DNA of 64,000 bases from Chitinolyticbacter meiyuanensis (GTDB lineage: Bacteria > Pseudomonadota > Gammaproteobacteria > Burkholderiales > Chitinibacteraceae), in assembly GCF_008033135.1 (NCBI RefSeq), contig NZ_CP041335.1, positions 3,849,925-3,913,924 of the forward strand, given 5' to 3'. The position numbers and the translations under genes were made by a program. Position 1 is the first letter of the stretch. Each line of letters begins with the position of its first letter. The notes under the pieces were generated by a model. That model searched no databases. It was not told the origin of the DNA and saw nothing but the letters and a program-made list of their open reading frames with translations. This document shows, piece after piece, positions 1-6,938 of the stretch.

Positions 1-1447
1 ACGCCACCTGCTCCTGGCGCAGCGCCGGGAACTGGAAGTTGGTGCCTGCAACCTTGAAGCCCTTCAGCAACATGTCGGTCATCGCCACGTGGAAATCGGC
101 GTTGCCCATGGTGTGGTACTGGCCGTCGAGACCGGTGATCGGGCCCGAGTTGTAGTCCTGCACGTGGAGCAGCGTCAGATCGTTGCGCATCGCGTAGATC
201 ACCGGCAGGTAGGCACCGGCGCGACGATCGCAACCAAGGCAGTTGCCGCCGTAGAAGCTGTAGCCCAGCTGCACGAAGAAGGTCTCGGGGGCCATGGTCA
301 GCACGAACTTGCTGCCGTACTTGGCCTTGAGCTGCTTCAGCGCGCTGATCAGGTTGACGATCACCGGCGAAGTCGGGTTGGCGACATCGTTGTCATTGGC
401 GTTGAGCTCGAGCGAGTGGCCTTCGAAGTCGACATCCAGACCGTCCAAACCGTACTTGTCGATGATGCTCGACACCGAATTGACGAAGGCGGTCGCGGCA
501 GATGGGCTTTCCAGACGCACTTGGCCGTTGGCGCCGCCGATCGAGATCAGTACCTTCTTGCCCTTGGCCTGCTTGGCCTTGATTGCCGCCATGAACTCGG
601 CTTCCGATTCCACGTTCGGGCATTCGGTGGCCGGGCACAGCTTGAAGGCAACTTGGCCGGACGTGGCCGAAGTCGGCTCGGCAAACGACAGGTTGATGAT
701 GTCCCAGGCATCCGAAATGTCGTTCATACGGATGTAACCCGAGCCGTTGGCAAAGCTGGTGTGCATATAGCCAACCAGCACGCGCTTGGGCAGACCATCG
801 CTACCCGGCGTCGGCGTCGGGCCCACTGGGGTCGGCGACGGGGTCGGACCGACCGGGGTCGGGGTGGCCGTCGGGCCTACCGGGGTCGGCGTCGGGGTGG
901 CCGGCTTCGGCGTCGGTGTCGGGGTGGGCGAGCCACCACCACAGTTGCCGATGTTCTTCCATACACCCCAGTCACCCGATTGCGCCGGGTTGTCGCCCTG
1001 CGTCCACCACTTGGCTTCATAGTTCACGCCGTTGTAGGTGACACGCTGGCCACCGGTGTAGACAGTGCTGCTACCCCACGCGGTGTAGCAGGTGGTCGGT
1101 GCCGGGGTCGGTGTGGCAACGGCCGGCGTCGGCGTGGCCACCACCGGGGTGGGGGTCGCACCGATCGGGGTCGGCGTCGGGGTGGCCGGCGACGGGGTCG
1201 GCGTGCCACCGGTGGTCGCGCCCAGGTCCTTCCACAGCGTGGGGGTGCCAGCCGGGTTCCAGTTGGCGCCGACGTAGGCGGTATGCGTCACCAGCGACTG
1301 GTAGTCGCGACCGTTGTAGGTCACCACGGTACCGGCGGCATAGGTGTTGCCTTCCTGCCATGCCGGTGCGGCATGGGCGGCCATCACGCCACCGGCCAGC
1401 ACGGCTGCCGCGATCAGGCGAGTCATCAGTTTGTTCGTGAAAAGCAC
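1..1447 (-). CDS. GH18 chitinase, chitinase D-like, C-terminus beyond window (partial)
   Basis: Secreted endo/exochitinase hydrolysing beta-1,4-GlcNAc linkages. A GTG at 1447 is chosen as start because AAGGAG (1455-1460) lies 7 nt upstream; an ATG at 1426 in the same frame has no Shine-Dalgarno sequence. Signal peptide about residues 1-27, ending VMAAHA. Then a CBM5/12-type module (WQEGNTYAAG...WKDLG), a TPTP linker, a second CBM with the AKWWTQGDNPAQSG signature, a second TPTP linker, and a GH18 barrel beginning KRVLVGYMHTSF. The catalytic motif DGLDVDFEG is intact, with the acid Glu near residue 342. The barrel resembles the chitinase D / exochitinase 01 type (NLSFAEP strand, no obvious chitinase insertion domain seen so far), unlike its four paralogues. 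Only 74 nt separate it from the upstream chitinase gene, and that gap contains a terminator. Confidence 0.93.
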   Translation of the reverse strand, partial: MLFTNKLMTRLIAAAVLAGGVMAAHAAPAWQEGNTYAAGTVVTYNGRDYQSLVTHTAYVGANWNPAGTPTLWKDLGATTGGTPTPSPATPTPTPIGATPTPVVATPTPAVATPTPAPTTCYTAWGSSTVYTGGQRVTYNGVNYEAKWWTQGDNPAQSGDWGVWKNIGNCGGGSPTPTPTPKPATPTPTPVGPTATPTPVGPTPSPTPVGPTPTPGSDGLPKRVLVGYMHTSFANGSGYIRMNDISDAWDIINLSFAEPTSATSGQVAFKLCPATECPNVESEAEFMAAIKAKQAKGKKVLISIGGANGQVRLESPSAATAFVNSVSSIIDKYGLDGLDVDFEGHSLELNANDNDVANPTSPVIVNLISALKQLKAKYGSKFVLTMAPETFFVQLGYSFYGGNCLGCDRRAGAYLPVIYAMRNDLTLLHVQDYNSGPITGLDGQYHTMGNADFHVAMTDMLLKGFKVAGTNFQFPALRQEQVA

Positions 1448-1473
1448 TCTCCATCTCCTTCTTGTTGCACTAC

Positions 1474-1505
1474 AAAAACCCGTGCCCCGTCCGACTGGAC
1501 GGGGC
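1474..1505 (-). terminator. Rho-independent terminator of the 1522-4029 chitinase gene
   Basis: Read on the minus strand, GCCCCGTCC and GGACGGGGC form a 9-bp stem with a 4-nt loop, followed by ACGGG and five T. It sits between two chitinase genes of the same strand, so the downstream gene either depends on read-through or has a promoter overlapping this region. Confidence 0.75.
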
Positions 1506-1521
1506 TTGGGCACTTACATCA

Positions 1522-4029
1522 TTACTTGATGCTCTTGATCAGGTCCTGGCACTGGGCCACCGTCACGTTCTCGCCGCACGTGGCGATCTGGTCACGCGGC
1601 TTGCCATCGGCCACATCGCTCACTAGGCTATTCCCCAGCACGTGGTTCACGGCGTTGGTGTTGTAGCCGTTGTCCTGCTCCACCTGCCAGAAGAACACGC
1701 CCGCGAGCTTCTTGTCCTTGGCGTACTGCGCCTTGAGGCCGGCGGTGCGCGGCGTTTCGATCGAGATGTACGACCAGCCAGCAGTACCGATCGGGTTCAC
1801 CAGGAAATCGGCGTTGGACAACACGTCGGTATACAGGTGGTAGCCATTGCGCGGCTTGATGTCCTTGTCCAGATAGTTCTGGTAAAGGTCATAGCCTTCG
1901 ACCACGCCGGCTTCCCACGAACCTACGCCGGCGATGCCGGTGATGAAGGCGGCACCGGTCCAGTTCGGGTCACCGAAGGTGGAATTCCCCTTCAGGCCGT
2001 TGGTGTACTCGGTGATGTCGCCCGGCAGGATGGCCTTGGCACGATGGTAGTTGGCCACGCCGATCATCATCTTGTTGAACGGCACGCCATACTTGCTGTT
2101 CAGGTACTCGATCGCCCAGCTGGCCGAAGTACCGGTGGACGAACCGTCGGCGTTCGGGTTGTTGTAGAGCGGGGTGTGATGGCTGATGTTGCGCTCCCAT
2201 GCCCCGGTCAGGTCATAGGTCATCACGTAGAGACGATCGAGGTACTTGCTGACTTCCACCCAGTCGATCTTGTCGAGCTTGCCCTGGGTTGCCGGAATGG
2301 CCGAGGACAGGCGATAGGTCTTGCCGGTCTTCTTGCCGAGCCAATCCATCGCGGCGCGCAGGTCCTTCACCAGCTGCAGGTAGGTCTGCGGATCATCCGG
2401 GCGGGCCATGCCGGGAACTGCACCGTCGCTGGCCGGGTATTCCCAGTCGATGTCGATGCCGTCGAAGTCATAGCGCTCGAGGAAGGCGACGATGGAATCG
2501 ACGAACACCTTGCGACGCGTCGGATCCGAGGCCATCCACGGGAAGCCCTCGGACAGCGTCCAGCCGCCGACCGACAAATCCAGCTTCAGGTGCGGATTGG
2601 CCTTCCTGAGGTTGTACAGCACGCCGAACACGCCACCGACGTCATCCTTGCCGATCTCGTACATGCCCTCGATGCCCGAGATCTTGGCGGTCTGGCCGCC
2701 CGGCTGGTTGCGCAGGAACGCGGCTTCGTAATCGGCCATCGCCATCGCGCCATCCGGCAGCTTGGTGGTGCCCAGGCCGCAGGTGCGGTTGACGGCAGCC
2801 GGCGCGGTGGTCGGGAAGCCCGGGTCCTGGGTGTTCTTGGCGGCCGGGAAGCAGATGCCGGCAAAGCCATAGACCAGACGGTTGAGGTTCTTCACCGGCA
2901 GCTTGGAGAAGTCGTAGCGACGGCCATAGATCGCCCAGTCGCCGAGGTAGGCCACGGTTTCGGTGCCGACTTCCTGGGTGTAGGCGTTGTGCTGCATCGC
3001 CAGCGTGCCGGGCGGCAGCTTGGCGACACGGCCGCCGGTATCGGCGTCAAAGCCGGGATGGTTGCCGCCCGGATCGGTGGCCGGGTTGATGCCGCCACGG
3101 GTACCGGACGGTGCAGTCGATGCGGAGTTCGAGATGCGCGCAGCCGAGATTGCAGCCGAGGCGCGCACGTTGCCGGCCTTGGCATTGCCGCCGACCGGCT
3201 GGGCGACACCGTAGTTGATGTTGTTCGGCACGGTCACCGGGCACAGATCACCGTTGGGCACGCCCACCAGCCTCCACTGGTTGGTGTAGACGGTGCTGTC
3301 CGGCGGGATGGCATAGGTGTCGACCAGCGCCTCATACGCAGCGCCCTTGTAGCCGACAACCTTGCCCTTCGGGTAAATCTTGGTCGCTACCCATTCCGGC
3401 GCGCAGAACGGCGTGGTCGGTAGCGGCGCCGGGGTCGGACCGCCGGGGATCGGAGTGGGCGAGCTGCCGCCGCAGGCGGTGTCGGGCTGCCACAGCGACG
3501 GTACGCTGGCCGGCTCCCAGCCGGTCTGCGCGGTATGGGTGACGAGGGCCTTGTAGCTCTTGCCCAGGTACAGCACCGACTTGCCAGCGGCCACGGAAAG
3601 GCCGGCCGCCCAGACCGGGCAGCTGCCGGTGACCGGGGTCGGCGTGACAGGCGACGGCACCAAGGTGGGCGTCGGGGTCACGGGGGTGGGGCTGACCACC
3701 GGCGTCGGGTTGGTCGGGGTCGGCGAAACCGGCGTGGGGGTCACGGGTTTAGGCGTCGGTGTTACCGGGGTCGGGCTGGGCGTGGCCGGCGTCGGGGTCG
3801 GTGCGCTTACTTCCTTCCACAGCGTCGGGGTGGCGGCAGGGTTCCAGCCCGCGCCGGCGTAGGCGGTGTGCGTCACCAACGCCTGATAGCTCTTGCCGTT
3901 GTACTCGACTACCGTACCCGCGGCATAGGTACTGCCTTCGGCCCACGGTGCGGCATACAGCCCCACGCTGGCCAACAGCACGACGAGGCCCATGGCCAAC
4001 GCACGGCTGGTTCGGTGCTTCATTTCCAT
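1522..4029 (-). CDS. GH18 chitinase with three chitin-binding modules
   Basis: Secreted 835-residue chitinase. Start ATG has GGAG 6 nt upstream. Signal peptide residues 1-26. CBM5/12-like modules lie at about 28-73 (WAEGSTYAAG...WKEV), 137-182 (CPVWAAG...LWQPD) and 209-256 (CAPEWVATKIYPKG...WRLVG). A TPTP/VTPTP linker fills 76-134, and a Ser/Ala/Gly-rich stretch of about 90 residues precedes the catalytic domain. GH18 barrel about 356-800: SVGGW (substrate-binding strand) at 486-490 and DGIDIDWE at 523-530, catalytic Glu530. A C-terminal tail holds two Cys (818, 827) that could form a disulfide. The barrel (YLGDWAIYGRRYDF, YVMTYDLTGAWE) is of the ChiA-like type and is clearly different from the 4207-6090 and 6939-8915 enzymes. 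Family assignment is firm; substrate preference is not visible. Confidence 0.95.
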   Translation of the reverse strand: MEMKHRTSRALAMGLVVLLASVGLYAAPWAEGSTYAAGTVVEYNGKSYQALVTHTAYAGAGWNPAATPTLWKEVSAPTPTPATPSPTPVTPTPKPVTPTPVSPTPTNPTPVVSPTPVTPTPTLVPSPVTPTPVTGSCPVWAAGLSVAAGKSVLYLGKSYKALVTHTAQTGWEPASVPSLWQPDTACGGSSPTPIPGGPTPAPLPTTPFCAPEWVATKIYPKGKVVGYKGAAYEALVDTYAIPPDSTVYTNQWRLVGVPNGDLCPVTVPNNINYGVAQPVGGNAKAGNVRASAAISAARISNSASTAPSGTRGGINPATDPGGNHPGFDADTGGRVAKLPPGTLAMQHNAYTQEVGTETVAYLGDWAIYGRRYDFSKLPVKNLNRLVYGFAGICFPAAKNTQDPGFPTTAPAAVNRTCGLGTTKLPDGAMAMADYEAAFLRNQPGGQTAKISGIEGMYEIGKDDVGGVFGVLYNLRKANPHLKLDLSVGGWTLSEGFPWMASDPTRRKVFVDSIVAFLERYDFDGIDIDWEYPASDGAVPGMARPDDPQTYLQLVKDLRAAMDWLGKKTGKTYRLSSAIPATQGKLDKIDWVEVSKYLDRLYVMTYDLTGAWERNISHHTPLYNNPNADGSSTGTSASWAIEYLNSKYGVPFNKMMIGVANYHRAKAILPGDITEYTNGLKGNSTFGDPNWTGAAFITGIAGVGSWEAGVVEGYDLYQNYLDKDIKPRNGYHLYTDVLSNADFLVNPIGTAGWSYISIETPRTAGLKAQYAKDKKLAGVFFWQVEQDNGYNTNAVNHVLGNSLVSDVADGKPRDQIATCGENVTVAQCQDLIKSIK

Positions 4030-4166
4030 TGCTCACTCCATCGAGGTTGAGTCGCACCTACGCACCCGGTGTACGCCGGCCGCGGCCCCACACTCGGCCG
4101 GCCCTGGCCGTCGCCCTGGATGGCGGGCAACTTTGGTAACCGGCGCCTGTACCGACGCCTGGATTG

Positions 4167-4196
4167 AAAAAGCCCCTTCCCGGGCGGGAAGGGGCT
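4167..4196 (-). terminator. Rho-independent terminator of the 4207-6090 chitinase gene
   Basis: Minus-strand reading gives an 11-bp GC-rich stem (AGCCCCTTCCC / GGGAAGGGGCT) followed by a run of T, 10 nt after the stop codon of the upstream gene. Confidence 0.85.
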
Positions 4197-4206
4197 TGGG
4201 TACTGC

Positions 4207-6090
4207 TTAGCGTACGCCGGACATCACACCGGTCAGTTCGCCGTTCAGATCGCCGTCGAGCGACCAGCTGAACAGACCACCCAGACCACGGGCCTTCACG
4301 TAGTCGATCTTGGTCTGGATCACGGCCGGGGTGTCGTACGACCACCAGTTCGAGCCATCGAACTTGTACGACTGCTTGGTCACCGGGTGGACATGCACGG
4401 TGCCGGCTGCATTCTTCAGCACCTTGTAGTCCTCGATACCTGCTTCGTAGGTGCCGCGAGCCGGGCCGGTAGCCGACTGGTACAGACCGTTGTTGACGTT
4501 GGCCACGCCAGTCCAGCCACGACCGTAGTACGGGATACCGACGATCAGCTTGTTGGCCGGGGCACCTGCGGCGAGCAGCGCGTTGATCGCGTCGTCGGTG
4601 TTGTAGGTGCGTGCCACGCCAACGGTCGGATCAGCCGGATCCGGGTACAGGTGCGACTGGAAGTTGGTCGGGCCTTGTGCGTCCCAGCCACCGTGATAGT
4701 CGTAGGTCATCACGTTGATCCAGTCGAGGTACTGGCTGTACTTGGCCGGCTCGGTCTGATCGATCTTGTCCTTGCCTGCGCCGATCGCCACGGTCAGGTA
4801 CTTGTGGCTGCCACCCAGTGCGTCGAGCTGCTTGCGGAACTCAGCCAGCAACAGCGTGAAGTTCTGCTTGTCTTCCGGCGCCACGGTGTTGTACGGCTGG
4901 CCGATCACGGCCGGGAATTCCCAGTCGATATCGATACCGTCGAACACCCCGGCTGCAGTGCCAGGACCGCCACGACCGCTGTAGCTGGCGATGTTGCCCT
5001 TGATGAAGTTGTCGATGCACGAGCTCACCAGTTGCTTGCGCAGCGCATCGGTCTTGGCCGCAGCCGAGAACCACTTGGACCAGGTCCAGCCGCCCAGCGA
5101 GATGAACACCTTGAGCTGAGGGTACTTGGCCTTCAGCGCCTTCAATTCACCGAAGTTACCGGCGATCGGTGAATCCCAGGTGTACGGCTTGCTCGGATCG
5201 ACCAGGCGAGTCGGAGTACGACCGTAGTCGGCCCAGGCGTCGCCACCGGTACCGGCATCCGGTGCGCTCGGGTTGGTTGCACCTGCTTCCAGCTTGTCGA
5301 TGCCGGTCGCGCACTCGTAGCCGCCGTTCTTCTGGTAGAGGTTACCGAAGGCGTAGTTGATGAAGGTCAGCTTGGCAGCGGCGCCGGAGCTGGCGATGTC
5401 GGCCACTTCGTAGCCACGGCCGTACACGCCCCACTGGGCGAAGTAGGCACCGGCTTGACGGGCACCTGCCGGAACCGGGGTCACCGGACCGGGAGTCACA
5501 GGCACAGGGGTAACCGGTACCGGGGTCACGGGCACCGGAGTGACCGGAACCGGCGTCACAGGCACCGGGGTCACCGGCACGGGGGTCGGGCCGCCCACGC
5601 AGTTACCGAGGTTCTTCCACACGCCCCACTCGCCGGATTGGGCCGGGTTGTCGCCCTGGGTCCACCACTTGGCTTCGTAGTTCACGTTGTTGTAGGTGAC
5701 GCGTTGGCCACCGGTGTACACGCCGCCGCTGGTCCAGGTCGGATAGCAGGCGGTCGGAGCCGGAGTGACCGGTACCGGCGTCACGGGGGCTGGGGTGACA
5801 GGAACCGGGGTGACCGGTGCAGGCGTCACAGGGGTCGGCGTAGCCGGCGACGGTGTCACCGAACCACCGGCTTCCTTCCACAGCGTCGGGGTCGACGCCG
5901 GGTTCCAGTTGGTGCCGGCATAGGCGGTATGGGTGACCAGGGCCTGGTAGTTCTTGCCTTGGTATTGCACGACGGTACCGGCGGTGTAGGTGTTGCCTTC
6001 CGCCCATTCAGCGGCGTAGGCGTTGACGGCCAGTGCCATCAGCGACGCCAGCAGGGCATTGCGAACTTGCCCGTGAGCCTTGCTAAACAT
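4207..6090 (-). CDS. GH18 chitinase with two CBM5/12 modules and VPVTP-repeat linker
   Basis: Secreted 627-residue chitinase. Signal peptide 1-26 (ending NAYA). CBM5/12 at 28-73, Pro/Val/Thr linker 77-112, second CBM at 115-164 with KWWTQGDNPAQSGEWGVW, then a regular VPVTP repeat linker (167-206) and a GH18 barrel about 212-625. SLGGW at 331-335 and DGIDIDWEF with catalytic Glu391; the MTYDYHGGW strand and the terminal SWSLDGD are typical of GH18. It is the closest paralogue of the 6939-8915 enzyme: long stretches such as TFINYAFGN, SLGGWTWSKWFS and GTYEAGIEDYKVLKNAAGT are shared. It is preceded by 848 nt of non-coding DNA containing a GntR-operator-like site about 57 nt upstream of the start. 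Confidence 0.96.
   Translation of the reverse strand: MFSKAHGQVRNALLASLMALAVNAYAAEWAEGNTYTAGTVVQYQGKNYQALVTHTAYAGTNWNPASTPTLWKEAGGSVTPSPATPTPVTPAPVTPVPVTPAPVTPVPVTPAPTACYPTWTSGGVYTGGQRVTYNNVNYEAKWWTQGDNPAQSGEWGVWKNLGNCVGGPTPVPVTPVPVTPVPVTPVPVTPVPVTPVPVTPGPVTPVPAGARQAGAYFAQWGVYGRGYEVADIASSGAAAKLTFINYAFGNLYQKNGGYECATGIDKLEAGATNPSAPDAGTGGDAWADYGRTPTRLVDPSKPYTWDSPIAGNFGELKALKAKYPQLKVFISLGGWTWSKWFSAAAKTDALRKQLVSSCIDNFIKGNIASYSGRGGPGTAAGVFDGIDIDWEFPAVIGQPYNTVAPEDKQNFTLLLAEFRKQLDALGGSHKYLTVAIGAGKDKIDQTEPAKYSQYLDWINVMTYDYHGGWDAQGPTNFQSHLYPDPADPTVGVARTYNTDDAINALLAAGAPANKLIVGIPYYGRGWTGVANVNNGLYQSATGPARGTYEAGIEDYKVLKNAAGTVHVHPVTKQSYKFDGSNWWSYDTPAVIQTKIDYVKARGLGGLFSWSLDGDLNGELTGVMSGVR
5492..5581 (-). repeat. 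Six tandem 15-bp units encoding VPVTP in a chitinase linker
   Basis: Six consecutive 15-bp units fit GGNGTNACNGGNACN on the plus strand, which encodes VPVTP on the minus strand. Differences among units fall at third codon positions only, so the array is conserved as protein but diverged as DNA. It lies between the second CBM and the GH18 barrel of the 4207-6090 chitinase. Confidence 0.85.
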
Positions 6091-6146
6091 AGGTCTTCAT
6101 CCTTCCTCTACGCGATCGCACGCGCCGTTGGGCGCTGGACCGCAGT

Positions 6147-6162
6147 TCTGGTCTACCCCGCG
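6147..6162. promoter_or_regulatory. GntR/HutC-type (DasR/NagR-like) operator candidate upstream of the 4207-6090 chitinase
   Basis: TCTGGTCTACCCCGCG matches 10 of 16 positions of the DasR consensus ACTGGTCTAGACCAGT, including the contiguous CTGGTCTA. It ends 57-72 nt upstream of the start codon, the same distance as the half-site in front of the 25207-27246 chitinase. Inferred from sequence only. Confidence 0.4.
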
Positions 6163-6879
6163 CACCGCACGGGGGCGTTCATGCAGGCCAATCGACTGGC
6201 TTGCCGTGATACGGCGCCCACAGGCACCGACTTCCAGATTGCCGCGCCACACTCTCTCCGCGTTACGGCAAAAACCTTTGCGACGGGACGCACTTTCAAT
6301 GCCCCAAACTTATATTGCATCGCAACATTTTCGGCGGGAATCCCTGATTTTTCTTTTTCCCGCCGCCACCGAATCCTGCTGCACCACAACAAAGCGCCCC
6401 AGACCCGATATTTTTATCATTTCTATTTTCACACCCAGCGATATTCCGCCAACAAAACATCAATTAACCTGACCAAATTGACTCAATACGAACAGCACAT
6501 CAACATGAAAACGACAATCAATAAATTATTTACAAATCAACAACTTAAATAATTTTATTATTTAATCATTTCCATCTCATCCCGCTGCAAAATCTGCTCA
6601 AACAGTGCGGTCTGCTTTTTGCAGGATTAAGGGAATCATCAAACTTCGGGAAGGCAAAATCAACAATCGTTTCCTTATTCGTTCCCCCGCCAATCACGCA
6701 AAAACGACCTTTCGTCGCACCCCCATCCGGCCAGCATAGCGCCCGACCCAAGCGGTCGAAAAACACGGACAAATGCAGTGATTACGCCAATCGCCTCGCC
6801 ATTTCAACGACGATGCATTGCACCTCATTTGCCCGCAAAACAGCCTAAACCATTGTTCAAGTACAAAACGAACGGCAAT

Positions 6880-6905
6880 AAAAAACCCCCCCGCGAGCGG
6901 GAGGG
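6880..6905 (-). terminator. Rho-independent terminator of the 6939-8915 chitinase gene
   Basis: On the minus strand, ACCCTCCCG / CGGGGGGGT form a stem (one mismatch) around a 4-nt loop followed by six T. It starts about 30 nt after the stop codon. Confidence 0.8.
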
Positions 6906-6938
6906 TTAATCAAGTACTGCTGTTATTGTTGCTTGGTA

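Larger units (their letters stand above)
6091..6938. other. Long AT-rich non-coding region between two chitinase genes
   Basis: 848 nt with no supported gene; the open frames here are extensions of antisense frames. About 6330-6720 is markedly AT-richer than the surrounding high-GC DNA, most strongly 6480-6570. It contains the operator-like site at 6147-6162, an inverted repeat CTGCAAAA/TTTTGCAG (6585-6592 and 6617-6624) and, at the far end, the terminator of the 6939-8915 gene. It probably holds the promoter of the 4207-6090 chitinase and could encode a small RNA. Confidence 0.6.

Noticed and set aside
6566..6772. 68-codon minus-strand open frame in the non-coding island
   Set aside because: No Shine-Dalgarno sequence, no recognisable motif and composition unlike neighbouring genes; not enough to call a gene.
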